Below are positions 41,763 through 51,581 of a DNA stretch of 64,000 bases, one piece after another. The position numbers were made by a program, and so were the translations under genes. The notes beneath the pieces were generated by a model that did not search any database, was not told the origin of the DNA, and saw only the letters and a program-made list of their open reading frames with translations. Position 1 is the first letter of the stretch, and every line of letters starts with the position of its first letter. The stretch lies in NCBI GenBank assembly GCA_964608095.1, contig CAZSMK010000102.1, positions 1-64,000 on the forward strand, given 5' to 3'. Origin of the DNA: CAZSMK01 sp964608095 (GTDB lineage Bacteria > Sumerlaeota > Sumerlaeia > MWCT01 > JAGHBZ01).

Positions 41763-43871
41763 ATGAACTGGACTAATCGGCAATACAAGTGTTCGATATT
41801 AATGTTTTTTTTCTTCTTCATGTTTATTCATCTGTGGGTGGGAACTATCGGACCATATACGTATCCTTCACGTGAGATATTCATGCTGGTAACGGGGATG
41901 TTTGTCGTCGCAGGATTTTTTATATTGGGCTATCGGCGCGTGAGTTCGCTCCTCATGCCGATGACGATCACGTTCCTCCTGTTTTATAGTTGTCAGACTT
42001 TGACCTCGCGTATCCCGGCAGGATGGTTTGTGCTCGACCGGGGAACGAATCTGTTCAACGGCATACTTTCCCTCTTTCATAAGGGAGACATCAATTTCAG
42101 CCATACGCAGATGGGCGTTCCTGTCATAGCGAGCCTTATTTTTTTCTGGATTGTTTCCCTTACGTTGTCCGAGAGAGTCAATGTCGGCAGATACATGGTA
42201 ATTCTGTTCCTCTTCCTGTTCCTCTTCCTTTTTAACACCTTTCTCTTTTCCTTCTTCCCTTTCACGGAACGGCATGCCCTGACGCGTGCAATCAATAGCG
42301 TTTTACCGTACCAACCTTTGTTTCTCTTGATACTCGAGATGATCCCGTTTTCGATTTTTTTGTTGATGCTTATGTTTACTTTTCCACCTAAAAGATGGCT
42401 GAGGGTAACTTTGTGCGTCGGTGTCTCGCTACTTTTGTTCGCCGCTACCATTGGCGTGGTACTATTATTTCAGCAAAAAGAAACATCGCATGCGAAGAAA
42501 GGCGCGATTCTGTTTTTCAACAAGGCGAACCTCGTTAACTACGCCAGCCCGCAAAGAGGACAGTACGGAATTGCAAGCAGCGGTATGTTCGGTGAAATAG
42601 TACGGTATCTTGCCGAACGTGATTTTGCAACGTCTGTGACCTCGGTGATTACACAACCGCTTCTCGAGAATTGTTCCACCTTTGTCGTCATCAACCTGTC
42701 CGAAACACTCACAGAAGTCGAGCAGGCTATCCTGATGGATCATGTAGAAGAAGGCGGCTCGCTTCTCGTGCTCGGCGACCATACCGATGTCGGCGGTATC
42801 CTGACACCGCTCAACAACATTCTGGAGCCAGCCGATATACATTTCAACTTCGATTCAGCGCTTCCATCAAAGGGAGTCTGGCGAGGTTGTTTAACGCTCT
42901 GTGCTCATCCAGCCAATGAGGGATTAAACCGAGCAGAAGATTTCAATATTAGTGTCGGGGCATCACTCGACGTGGGCTTCGGGTCGCGTCCGCTCATTAT
43001 TGGGCGGTATTCCATCGGGGATATGGGTAATTACGAGAACAAAGAAAGGGCGTTTCTCGGCGATTACGAATACGACAAAGGCGAACGCTCAGGCGATACG
43101 GTTCTCGCGGCTGAAGGCAAGATCGGCAAAGGGGAAGTGCTTGTTTTTGGCGATACTTCACCGTTTCAGAATCTCTCCCTGTTCGCGACTCGAAGATTTA
43201 TGGACAATATTTTTTCGTATCTTACCGGGAGAGGAAATCCCCGCCCTTTAGAGCCGGAAAAGGTTGCATTTGTTGATGATTCCCATTGCGGGCGTTTTCT
43301 GCATACAGGTGATATCGAGGGTTCACTCAACGCTCTTACACTCTCGATTATGCGAATGAGACGTTTCGTTTTTCTTTGCGACTCGGTGAAGGAAATACAC
43401 GGTTGCAGCCTTTACATTGTGGTTGCCCCGACCCGCGATTTTGCACACGACGAAGTCGAACGCATTTGCGACTTTATTGACACCGGCGGTACTTTACTTA
43501 TCGCCCAGGGATACGACGAATATTGTGCCGCGCCACGTCTTCTCGATACCTTCGGCTTTTCAGTTATGAACATTCCACTTGGACCCGTCGAGACACAGGC
43601 ATTCGGACATGAGGTCGAATTCGTCTCTGCATGGCCACTCACAAGCACGAATTCCAGTGCGGAGGTCATTGCAAAAGGATGGGATTATCCCATTGCAGCA
43701 GTCTTGAATCGAGGACGCGGGCGGGTGGTAGTAGTAAGCGACTCACGTTTTCTTTTGAGTGAGAACCTTGAACTGAAGGAATACTACTATGAAGGGAACG
43801 TAAAGTTTCTTGAGGAATTGCTGGATATGGTCTGGAACACTCCGTCATATTCCGGCGGAAAGGAGAGGTAG
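41763..43871 (+). CDS. Large membrane protein with GATase-like/DUF4350 domains, paralogue 1
   Basis: The 702-residue protein has about eight N-terminal hydrophobic helices to residue about 240. A periplasmic or cytosolic part with two GATase1-like folds follows. The first (about 255-480) has VVINLSETLTEVEQAILMDH, EEGGSLLVLGDHTDVGGILT and VLVFGDTSPFQN. The second (about 500-690) has RICDFIDTGGTLLIAQGYD and RGRVVVVSDSRF. The 'E/R-GG-LL-G-DHT' pattern resembles DUF4350 and GldG-like modules, which appear in membrane complexes and lack catalytic Cys. It is a paralogue of the next gene. The N-terminal membrane region shows the spacing of an exosortase-like fold, but no catalytic Cys is seen. Confidence 0.65.
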   Translation: MNWTNRQYKCSILMFFFFFMFIHLWVGTIGPYTYPSREIFMLVTGMFVVAGFFILGYRRVSSLLMPMTITFLLFYSCQTLTSRIPAGWFVLDRGTNLFNGILSLFHKGDINFSHTQMGVPVIASLIFFWIVSLTLSERVNVGRYMVILFLFLFLFLFNTFLFSFFPFTERHALTRAINSVLPYQPLFLLILEMIPFSIFLLMLMFTFPPKRWLRVTLCVGVSLLLFAATIGVVLLFQQKETSHAKKGAILFFNKANLVNYASPQRGQYGIASSGMFGEIVRYLAERDFATSVTSVITQPLLENCSTFVVINLSETLTEVEQAILMDHVEEGGSLLVLGDHTDVGGILTPLNNILEPADIHFNFDSALPSKGVWRGCLTLCAHPANEGLNRAEDFNISVGASLDVGFGSRPLIIGRYSIGDMGNYENKERAFLGDYEYDKGERSGDTVLAAEGKIGKGEVLVFGDTSPFQNLSLFATRRFMDNIFSYLTGRGNPRPLEPEKVAFVDDSHCGRFLHTGDIEGSLNALTLSIMRMRRFVFLCDSVKEIHGCSLYIVVAPTRDFAHDEVERICDFIDTGGTLLIAQGYDEYCAAPRLLDTFGFSVMNIPLGPVETQAFGHEVEFVSAWPLTSTNSSAEVIAKGWDYPIAAVLNRGRGRVVVVSDSRFLLSENLELKEYYYEGNVKFLEELLDMVWNTPSYSGGKER

Positions 43872-43934
43872 CCCTGAGCCGTTTACACGAATTGACGAGT
43901 TTCGGGCTGAAAAGAAACTAAGAAGCGCTACAAC

Positions 43935-46412
43935 ATGATATGGTTGAGCATATATTTCTTTTCTATATTCTGGGTTGCCGGGTTGCCCTTTATTTTGCCG
44001 AATCTCATGTCGGCTCTGATATTCATTGTAGCCGGACTCGGTGCATCGATTTTGGCGTTCCCCAACTCGAGATTCCTCCGCTTCGGGCAACACTACTTTC
44101 TCTTGTTCTTTCTTGCCGCGCTTTCTTTCTCCCTCCTTATGCCGTTCCCTTACAAAGCGACGGGTATCATTGCCCTGAGCTGTTCAATCCTGATCGTTAC
44201 AAGGGTTTCCGGAACAAGACTTTCCAATTCGAGACTCTTGAAGATACAACTTGTCCTGGGTTTGCTCTGGAGCATCGTAATACTTGTAATACAGCATATT
44301 GGAGTGTATGTTTATTATCTCTTTGCCCCGCATTTGCATACGCTTCCTGCTATAACTCCTTTACTGAACTCCATCTTCAAAATGGCAGGGATAGAATGCA
44401 GTCATCATGGCACGACGCTATTTATGTTCTCGGGAGAGAATTGGGAATTTGGCGCTGCCGCGGAAAAACTCGCGTTTCTGTTTATGATTCTTTTCTGGTG
44501 CGGCGCCGTATTTGTTTCTCTTATCTCGAAACACTTTCTCAAAAATTTCGTTACATCAACGGTCATAATCATCGTCTATTCATTTATACGCTATACCGCA
44601 ATGATCGGCCTTGTTATGCAGTTTGAAAACTTTTCGTTATTCTGGAATGTAGGGTTTACAGCGCTCACTTTTTCCCCCATGGTCATATTGTTTCAGCTCC
44701 TGGTGGTAGCGGAACGCTCACGCGAACGTTTCAAAAAATATGTATCATACCTGAGCCAGGTGGAGATGAAATTCCGGTCTGTAGTAGGGCTTATACTTCT
44801 TTCGGGTCTCATAATCTTTCTTTCAGCGTTTTCTCATCCCGGCACGAGAAAAGAGGGACGGGTGCTCTTCCTTCAAACTCATAGCGATTGGGAATGGACT
44901 CATGAACCGCCGGGAACCGAAGTCTTCGATGTTAAATCCATGTATAACTATTATGGGTTTCGGGATTACTTAGATCACTTTTATGAAGCATCTGCAACAA
45001 CCAATACGATTACTACGGCTCTGCTCGACGAGTACGATGTCATAATCATTACAACGCCGACAGCACCGTATTCTGAAGACGAAATAGATATGCTGGAGCG
45101 GTATGTGCAGCGGGGCGGGGGACTTATCCTTATCGGCGATCATACCAATGTATTCGGAACCACTACTCACATGAATCCCATCCTTGCACGATTCAGTATG
45201 AAGCTCCTCTTTGACTGCACATACGATTTGAAGACCACGAACGTCAATGTGTTCAAATCGTCGCAAATCTTGCCACACGTAATGCTTCACAATATCCCGA
45301 CGTTTGTGTTTGCTTCTTCCTGTACCATAGCAACCTCTCTTTTGAACGAACGAATCATTGTGGGTCATTCGGTCAAGACGGCAAGAGGCGATTACGCGCA
45401 ACGGAGTTTCTTCCCCGGGATATCAAAGACGACGGATTATGATTTCGGGCTTTTCCATCAAGCAACAGCACGAAACTATGGCAGGGGACGTGTTGTTGTC
45501 TTTACAGACAACACCGTGTTTTCAAATTTCTGTTTTTATTTGCCATATCGATACCACCTTGCCCTAAACATGGTGGAATGGGCGAATAGGAGAGAAGTGC
45601 AAAGAGTTATACAGAATATCTTGTTGATTCTGCTGATTGGTGTTGTCCTGTTCTTGATCGCAAAAAGCAATAGAACGGGCGTTGGGCGATTCCTTCTTGT
45701 GATTGTTACACTCTTTATCGCCGTGTTCCCACTCACGATTGCAATAGTTCGTTGTGCTCATTCAAGTCTCTTTTCTCTAACTGAACAACGACGCCCCTTC
45801 AGGAAAGCGGTGTTTGAAAGAGAATATTCAAAATATTATCTCCCGATTCACAATTTTGATGTACTCCGTCTCGATATCCAGAATTATGACGACTTTTATT
45901 CGAACGCCCAACGTGTGGGGTTCACGCCTGCAGTCTCAGACGATCTTGAATCAGCGCTCGGTGAAAATCCCGAACTTATCGTGATTATAGACCCTGCGAA
46001 ACCTTTTTCATGGGATATCCTAACCCTCTTGAAAAAATATCTGGAGAACGGCGGCTCCTTACTCATCATGGACGATCCCGAAAACAAGGATTCTACCGCA
46101 CCACAGGTTCTGGAAGCATTTGGGTTATCGCTCAAGGGAATTATGGATAAAACGGTGTTCAAGCCTACCGGTGCAAAAGAACCGGTTGAGATAAATCACT
46201 GTTATCGAATAGAGGGTGCGGTTTCGAGCCGCCTGGGTGAGGGAATAATATTCAAGAATTATGGACAGGGGATCGTGAGCGTATTCGGCAAGTCCTCGAT
46301 CTTCTCGAAAAGCGGCATGCAGAAATCCGTGTATGATGAGGAGATTCCGGTAACATATCCGATTGATATCCAGCGTCTTCAAGTCGACATCTACCGAAGC
46401 CTCGCAAAATAG
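43935..46412 (+). CDS. Large membrane protein with GATase-like/DUF4350 domains, paralogue 2
   Basis: The 825-residue protein has about eight N-terminal helices (to about residue 300). A soluble domain with YDVIIITTPTAPYSEDEIDM, VQRGGGLILIGDHTNVFGTT and RVVVFTDNTVFSN follows. Two more helices lie near 555-605, and a second GATase-like module is near 655-810 (ELIVIIDPAKPFSWDIL, ENGGSLLIMDDPENKDS). The GDHT-V-G-T-N-IL block aligns closely with paralogue 1. In the N-terminal part GTTLFMFSGENWEFGAAAEKLAF and, 40 residues on, VYSFIRYTAMIG sit where exosortases have CSG and N-x-x-Arg, but the Cys is absent. Function is unknown. Confidence 0.65.
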   Translation: MIWLSIYFFSIFWVAGLPFILPNLMSALIFIVAGLGASILAFPNSRFLRFGQHYFLLFFLAALSFSLLMPFPYKATGIIALSCSILIVTRVSGTRLSNSRLLKIQLVLGLLWSIVILVIQHIGVYVYYLFAPHLHTLPAITPLLNSIFKMAGIECSHHGTTLFMFSGENWEFGAAAEKLAFLFMILFWCGAVFVSLISKHFLKNFVTSTVIIIVYSFIRYTAMIGLVMQFENFSLFWNVGFTALTFSPMVILFQLLVVAERSRERFKKYVSYLSQVEMKFRSVVGLILLSGLIIFLSAFSHPGTRKEGRVLFLQTHSDWEWTHEPPGTEVFDVKSMYNYYGFRDYLDHFYEASATTNTITTALLDEYDVIIITTPTAPYSEDEIDMLERYVQRGGGLILIGDHTNVFGTTTHMNPILARFSMKLLFDCTYDLKTTNVNVFKSSQILPHVMLHNIPTFVFASSCTIATSLLNERIIVGHSVKTARGDYAQRSFFPGISKTTDYDFGLFHQATARNYGRGRVVVFTDNTVFSNFCFYLPYRYHLALNMVEWANRREVQRVIQNILLILLIGVVLFLIAKSNRTGVGRFLLVIVTLFIAVFPLTIAIVRCAHSSLFSLTEQRRPFRKAVFEREYSKYYLPIHNFDVLRLDIQNYDDFYSNAQRVGFTPAVSDDLESALGENPELIVIIDPAKPFSWDILTLLKKYLENGGSLLIMDDPENKDSTAPQVLEAFGLSLKGIMDKTVFKPTGAKEPVEINHCYRIEGAVSSRLGEGIIFKNYGQGIVSVFGKSSIFSKSGMQKSVYDEEIPVTYPIDIQRLQVDIYRSLAK

Positions 46413-46458
46413 ATTTTTTCCCCAATGACGAACTTATGATTTAATTGTAACACCTCAA

Positions 46459-46581
46459 ATGATGACCACCACGGATACCATGCAGCTGACGTTTGATATC
46501 TTGAGTTTTGACGATAGCAAGTCTTTGAATGCCTGGCTCTATCTCGAAGGCGTTATCGTTGAAGAGGTATCAATAGAATAG
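46459..46581 (+). pseudogene. Short remnant, tail of a secreted beta-sandwich protein
   Basis: Forty residues from the ATG at 46459 (TMQLTFDILSFDDSKSLNAW, then LYLEGVIVEEVSIE) resemble the last two strands of a carbohydrate-binding jelly roll. The frame is open only from 46429, there is no ribosome site and no start of the domain. It lies between the paralogous membrane genes and the GT39-like gene. It may be what is left of a deleted gene. Confidence 0.4.
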
Positions 46582-46588
46582 GAAAAAC

Positions 46589-48214
46589 TCATTGCTTGTA
46601 ATAAATCATGAGTGCGGGGATGATCGCCTTGGTATTCCTGGGGCGGGGTAGGGAAATGATATATTCCGGTTGCACGTCCATGAGCTCGCCGGGATAAAGT
46701 ATAAGATAGCTGTCATGCGGGAGCTGTTCCCACAGGCGATTTATTAAAATTCGAGGCGGGAGAAAATTGTACCCTATTGCCTTCATGCCCTCTTGTTTGA
46801 TCTCCGCAGGAGGGATTTTCTCATAGCACATTACGAGATAAGGGGCGTATGCGATGTAGCCTGAAAAATAGACCTTTTCGGGTTCCGCCGATTTCGTGTT
46901 GAGATATTCAAGGCTCTGCTTCACGCCATATTGCCAGTTTATGGCTGAATAACGAGGATAAAAGACAAAAAGGTTAAAGGCGAAAAGGGCGATGCTGAGA
47001 ACGATGACAACTATGATGAGAACGGTGAGAATTCGAGAAGTGCTACGTGTGGGAATGCCCGGGGTAGACATATCACGCCTTGCCTGGATAGACTGAATCA
47101 GCCGAGAAGCGCCGAGTGCGCAGATGATTTGCGGCACGGGAAGCGCGACAATAGAGCGGAGCGCATGGGGAATGCCTTCGTCAGTCAAACTTGCGGCTAC
47201 AGGAAAAATCAGGAGCCAGCCAAAGAGCAATCTATTGAATGGTCTATGGAGATTTTTAACCACAAGCCACAAGCCATATAAAAGGAGCGGAGCCGCGAAA
47301 AGATACATCTGCCCCATTCCAACGAGGCTGTGCCGAAGTTCGTCGTCACCCTTTATAAAAAGAAACGAAGGCGAAAAATGTCGAACATAATTTTTGATAA
47401 AGAGCCAGAGTGATTGGAAGAATGAGCGATCGCCGCCGAACACGCTCAGGTACTGAAACCGCGCGGCTCTTCCGCCCTGGAGATAAAAAAGTGTGACAAG
47501 TCCTGAAAGGATAACTAAAAGCAATACTGCAGGGACCATGAACTTTAAATCTTTTTTTATCCTGCTGAAGTAGGAGAAGACCAGAAGGAAAAGAAACAAG
47601 GGCACAAAAATCCGCGCTACTGCATACGCGTAAAAAGCCAATGAAAAGCAGACCGTGCTGAGAAAATACCACAAAACTTTTTTACGCCTCGCCTCATCGG
47701 AGGCAATCAAGAACAGCCATAGACCTGCACTGACGAACAAGGGAACGAAGATGCCCTGAAGCGCCCATCGAGAGAAAGGCACGTGCCATGGAGATACTGC
47801 GAGGAGAAAAGCGCCGATAAGGGCAGTTGTCCGGTCGGAGACTTTCAACAATAAAAAAAACGTGACCAGCACTGTGAGTATTCCGGCGATGGCAGCGGGT
47901 AGCCGAATTGTAAATTCGCTTAGCCCGCCCATCCAGACAAAGGGAACTGTTGCATATTGATAAATCGCAGAGGTGGTTACCCCAAGAACATTTATGAACA
48001 GTGGAAAGGGCTGGAACTGGATTTGGGGTGCAGTTCGAGAATCAGTGAAGTAGAAATACCCTCCGGTGTGTGCAATCGAGTAAGCAGTGTACCCCTTTTC
48101 AGCCTCGTCGCGAAAAAGCGCCGGCGGATTCGAGCCGAGATGATATAGCCTGAATATTGAAGCCAGGAGAATAACAGCTATCAGCGACGTGCCTATTTTG
48201 GAATTCACGCTCAC
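46589..48214 (-). CDS. PMT/ArnT-type membrane glycosyltransferase
   Basis: The 541-residue protein has about eleven to twelve membrane helices. The first outside loop has NPPALFRDEAEKGYTAYSIAHTGG (around residues 28-52), with the Asp-Glu pair that is catalytic in dolichyl-phosphomannose-dependent and undecaprenyl-phosphate-sugar-dependent GT-C enzymes. FPLFINVLGVTTSAIYQYATVPFVW near 75 is typical of the PMT_2 group. It would transfer a sugar from a lipid carrier to a lipid, glycan or protein on the periplasmic side. The start is GTG at 48214, ten bases after the aroF stop, so it is co-transcribed with aroF although not functionally linked. Confidence 0.85.
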   Translation of the reverse strand: MSVNSKIGTSLIAVILLASIFRLYHLGSNPPALFRDEAEKGYTAYSIAHTGGYFYFTDSRTAPQIQFQPFPLFINVLGVTTSAIYQYATVPFVWMGGLSEFTIRLPAAIAGILTVLVTFFLLLKVSDRTTALIGAFLLAVSPWHVPFSRWALQGIFVPLFVSAGLWLFLIASDEARRKKVLWYFLSTVCFSLAFYAYAVARIFVPLFLFLLVFSYFSRIKKDLKFMVPAVLLLVILSGLVTLFYLQGGRAARFQYLSVFGGDRSFFQSLWLFIKNYVRHFSPSFLFIKGDDELRHSLVGMGQMYLFAAPLLLYGLWLVVKNLHRPFNRLLFGWLLIFPVAASLTDEGIPHALRSIVALPVPQIICALGASRLIQSIQARRDMSTPGIPTRSTSRILTVLIIVVIVLSIALFAFNLFVFYPRYSAINWQYGVKQSLEYLNTKSAEPEKVYFSGYIAYAPYLVMCYEKIPPAEIKQEGMKAIGYNFLPPRILINRLWEQLPHDSYLILYPGELMDVQPEYIISLPRPRNTKAIIPALMIYYKQ

Positions 48215-48223
48215 ATGCTCGCT

Positions 48224-49237
48224 TTAGAGTGATCGACCGACCGCAGCAGCGATCATCTTGACCTCTTCCATCAGTTTCGCGAAGTTCTCGGGTTTCAACG
48301 ATTGCATGCCGTCGGATAGGGCTTCTTTTGGATTGTGATGCACTTCTATCATAAGCCCGTCCGCACCTGCTGCTATCGCCGCTCTCGCCATCGCAGGGAC
48401 AAGGTACCAGTAACCAGTACCGTGACTCGGGTCTACTATTATGGGCAAATGAGAGTTGCGCTTGATCAGGGGAACGGCACTCAGGTCGAGGGTATTACGG
48501 GTCGAGTCCTCAAAGGTCTTTATACCCCGCTCGCACAGGATGACATTATAGTTACCCTGGTTTGCGATGTACTCGGCAGCCATCAGATATTCCTTGACCG
48601 TGGTTGCCATACCGCGTTTCAGCAGCACCGGTTTCTTCACTTTGCCGAGTTCATTGAGAAGAGCGTAGTTCAGGACGTTTCGTGCGCCTACCTGTATAAC
48701 GTCGGCATACTCGACAAAAAGGGGTATATCGGTGACTGAGATGACCTCGGTAACGATTTTCAATCCGGTTGCCTCTTTTGCCTTTTTGAGAATTTTCAAC
48801 CCTTCCAATCCCAGGCCCTGGAAAGAATAGGGAGAGGTGCGTGGTTTGAAGGCGCCGCCGCGAAAGAAGCGCGCTCCAGAGGCTTTTACGGACTGCGCAA
48901 TTTCGATAACCTGTTCCTCGGATTCGACCGAGCAGGGACCTGCAATTACGGTCAGCTGATTTCCGCCTATCTTTTCGCCATCAACGTCAATAATGCTGGT
49001 TTCTTTTTTGAATTCCCTGCTGACCAGCTTCCATGGTTTGAGAATCGGAATTACCGACTCGACGCCCGGCATCTGCTCGAGCACGAACAGCGGTGTCTTG
49101 TCTTCGTGTCCAACCGCTCCGATGACGTTCCGCTCAACGCCATGTATTGTGTGCGGTCGATAGCCGAGTTCCCTGATTTTTTCTTCAACCGCGTTGAGTT
49201 GCTCTGCCGTTGCTCCGGCTTCCATTACGATTATCAT
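48224..49237 (-). CDS. aroF: DAHP synthase (3-deoxy-7-phosphoheptulonate synthase), type with N-terminal regulatory domain
   Basis: The 337-residue enzyme condenses phosphoenolpyruvate and erythrose 4-phosphate in the first step of the shikimate pathway. An N-terminal FL-type regulatory domain of about 70 residues starts MIIVMEAGATAEQLNAVEEKI. The barrel has TVIAGPCSVESEEQV near 98, RGGAFKPRTSPYSFQGLG near 126, KKPVLLKRGM near 200 and PIIVDPSHGTG near 265, including the metal-binding Cys, His and Glu/Asp positions. This is the AroA-I-beta subfamily, probably inhibited by an aromatic amino acid. GGGGG precedes the ATG. Confidence 0.95.
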   Translation of the reverse strand: MIIVMEAGATAEQLNAVEEKIRELGYRPHTIHGVERNVIGAVGHEDKTPLFVLEQMPGVESVIPILKPWKLVSREFKKETSIIDVDGEKIGGNQLTVIAGPCSVESEEQVIEIAQSVKASGARFFRGGAFKPRTSPYSFQGLGLEGLKILKKAKEATGLKIVTEVISVTDIPLFVEYADVIQVGARNVLNYALLNELGKVKKPVLLKRGMATTVKEYLMAAEYIANQGNYNVILCERGIKTFEDSTRNTLDLSAVPLIKRNSHLPIIVDPSHGTGYWYLVPAMARAAIAAGADGLMIEVHHNPKEALSDGMQSLKPENFAKLMEEVKMIAAAVGRSL

Positions 49238-49292
49238 GATTATATTCCCCCGCGGGTCTAAGAGTATGCGAGTTAATTGTTAGAGTTTATTT

Positions 49293-50429
49293 TTACTGGT
49301 TCAAGTATGTAAAAGGGCACGTGCGGTCTCGAAAAACACCTGTTCTTAAAAAATCCAGATCGTCGCCGAGTTTACCAAGATACCAGATAATTACGCCGCC
49401 GGTGCCTTGCTCCCGGCAAAGCTCAATCTGGTTTGCAAGAATCTCCGATGAATTTGCCTCCGCGCTGATACCACACACTACCCGGCGTGGGTCTTCCACG
49501 AGCTTGATCGATTCCGTGACACCGGGTTCAATGTTTTTCCAGTACATCATGGGAATGGCGACGTCTATATATCCTTCTTTAAGCCATGTCTCCCAATCCT
49601 GTCCTTTCTCATCGACCTGGTCGGGTGTCCAGACAGCAGAGGATATCAGAATCTCCGGACGTGCCTCTCTGATTTCTTTATGCAGTTTTCGCATAAACGT
49701 GTTCAGCTGCTCTTTCCGCCATTCATAGAATTTATCAAGGATTTCTTCTTTCTTCAGTGTATCTGCGGTCAGTTCGAACCCGGTATCCGCGTTGAAATGT
49801 TCCTTACAATAGGGACAAAAACAGAAATCTTTGGTAGGATAGCGGATGCGGTCGAGATCGATCCCGTCGAACGGATAGCGCGAAATCATCTCGATGTATA
49901 AGCCTATCATTATCTCGTGCGATTTCGGATTGCTCGGACAGAGTGAATAAAAGTCACCCCATTGCTCGTTGTGGAGGTAGGGTGTGCCATTGATGTCGAT
50001 TGCGGCGAGCTCGGGATCTTTGTCGAGTAGAGCGCCCTTCGAGGGGTCTTTTGTGGCATCCGGGGTATGATACGCATAAAACCCATATTCAGGCCACGCC
50101 TCGATAAAGAGGTGCCGTTTACGCGCTTCGTCTATCATCCATTGTAAAATCTCGGGATCGATTTTCTTTGCCGCTTCGTCCTGCGGCAAATATTTGCTGT
50201 TCGGATATATCACACTGCTCTTGTACTGCGTCGGCAGGTAGACTGCGTTCAGGTTTGCGCTCGTGATCTTATCGAACATTTCTATTAGATAGTCCTTGCC
50301 TTTGTAGACATCGGATTTATCAACCCATACCCCACGAGTCTCGACCGGTCCTACCCCCTCTATTGCAAAAGAAGCAAAACACTGGAAAAGTAATCCTGAA
50401 ACAATCAGCACTGTTATTGTAATTCTCAT
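49293..50429 (-). CDS. GHL10-like glycoside hydrolase, secreted
   Basis: The 378-residue protein has a signal peptide of about 21 residues (LIVSGLLFQCFASFA). ETRGVWVDKSDVYKG lies near residue 29. A barrel with SANLNAVYLPTQYK, IEAWPEYGFYAYHTP, FDGIDLDRIRYP (catalytic-region Asp cluster), EILISSAVWTPD and DVAIPMMYWK follows. This is the GHL10/DUF187 pattern of predicted extracellular glycosidases, often with family members acting on cell-wall or host glycans. The substrate is unknown. CPYC near residue 190 (FCPYCKEHF) is a possible metal site. GGAGA precedes the ATG, and it sits upstream of aroF in the same direction with a 55-base gap. Confidence 0.88.
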   Translation of the reverse strand: MRITITVLIVSGLLFQCFASFAIEGVGPVETRGVWVDKSDVYKGKDYLIEMFDKITSANLNAVYLPTQYKSSVIYPNSKYLPQDEAAKKIDPEILQWMIDEARKRHLFIEAWPEYGFYAYHTPDATKDPSKGALLDKDPELAAIDINGTPYLHNEQWGDFYSLCPSNPKSHEIMIGLYIEMISRYPFDGIDLDRIRYPTKDFCFCPYCKEHFNADTGFELTADTLKKEEILDKFYEWRKEQLNTFMRKLHKEIREARPEILISSAVWTPDQVDEKGQDWETWLKEGYIDVAIPMMYWKNIEPGVTESIKLVEDPRRVVCGISAEANSSEILANQIELCREQGTGGVIIWYLGKLGDDLDFLRTGVFRDRTCPFTYLNQ

Positions 50430-50618
50430 GTTTTAGGTCTCCTCTAAATCAGGCGATAAACTAAGTATGATTGGTTACAGGTGTTTGAAAGTCAACAACA
50501 TAATGGGTAGAAAAATTTAATCATTATTACTATAATTTCTTGAGCAATTTTCTTAATATATATACTTTCGTTCCGATATATCAAAAGACATTATTTATCA
50601 AAAAAGGGAGAGAAGAAT

Positions 50619-51581
50619 ATGCAATATACAGAGCTAGGAGAACGAGGATCACGTGTTTCAACGGTCGGCTTTGGTGCGTGGGCGATTGGTGGAACGAACT
50701 GGGGAGCAACCGACGATAAGGAATCGAAGGCAGCGCTTCATCAGGCTCTCGACCTCGGCGTGACCCTCATAGATACCGCCGACGTCTACGGATTCGGTCA
50801 CTCCGAAGAATTAATCGGCGAAGTACTTGAAGAGCGCGGCGAACGGGATAGAATCGTTATAGCAACCAAGGCTGGCAACGATTTTTACCACGCATCCGAT
50901 AAAGATGATACAGGCTACGGTCCCATTAAGCAGACCTATACAAAGGATTATATCATTTTTGCAGCAGAGCAGAGCCTGAAACGCCTGAAAGTCGACTGCC
51001 TCGATATACTCCAACTACATAGCGGGAGCACGGAGAATATTAATCGGGACGAGCCGTGGGATGCCTTGCAAACTCTCAAAGACCAGGGCAAAATCAAGCA
51101 CCCCGGATGGAGCGTTCAATCGTTCAAGGAAACGGAACAGGCGTTTCTTCTGGACACCTATGGGGCGGTCATCGATTCCTTGCAGGTGCGCTATAACCTT
51201 ATCGAACGAGATGCTGAAAAAGAACTGTTTCCGAAAGCGCAGAAATACGGGATAGGCGTGATAGTCAGGATTCCGCTTTTATTCGGGTTATTGACCGGCA
51301 AGTTTACGCGCCAGAGCACCTTTGGCGAGGACGATCATCGTCGCATGAACCTGTCGCCGGAAAAACTCGATACCTACCTGACTCAGCTCGAGAAGATGAA
51401 ACCCCTTTTCGAGCGATACCCTGAACAAAGCATGGCACAGGTGAGCCTCAGGTTCTGCATTTCGCATCCCGCATGCCAGACCGTTATTCCCGGGGCAAAG
51501 ACCCCGGCGCAGGTGCAGGACAACTGCGCCGCATCCGATTTGGGTCTTATCCCACCGGAACATATCCCATCGCTGGAGTAA
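50619..51581 (+). CDS. Aldo/keto reductase
   Basis: The 320-residue NADPH-dependent oxidoreductase has the family tetrad: Asp in LIDTADVYGFGHSEELIG (Asp and Tyr, near residue 49), Lys in RIVIATKAGNDFYH near 83 and His in LDILQLHSGS near 130. TPAQVQDNCAASDLGL near the end binds NADPH in the usual place. GGGAGAG lies 6-8 bases before the ATG. It stands alone with no co-directional neighbour closer than 190 bases. Substrates in this family are broad and not predictable. Confidence 0.92.
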   Translation: MQYTELGERGSRVSTVGFGAWAIGGTNWGATDDKESKAALHQALDLGVTLIDTADVYGFGHSEELIGEVLEERGERDRIVIATKAGNDFYHASDKDDTGYGPIKQTYTKDYIIFAAEQSLKRLKVDCLDILQLHSGSTENINRDEPWDALQTLKDQGKIKHPGWSVQSFKETEQAFLLDTYGAVIDSLQVRYNLIERDAEKELFPKAQKYGIGVIVRIPLLFGLLTGKFTRQSTFGEDDHRRMNLSPEKLDTYLTQLEKMKPLFERYPEQSMAQVSLRFCISHPACQTVIPGAKTPAQVQDNCAASDLGLIPPEHIPSLE

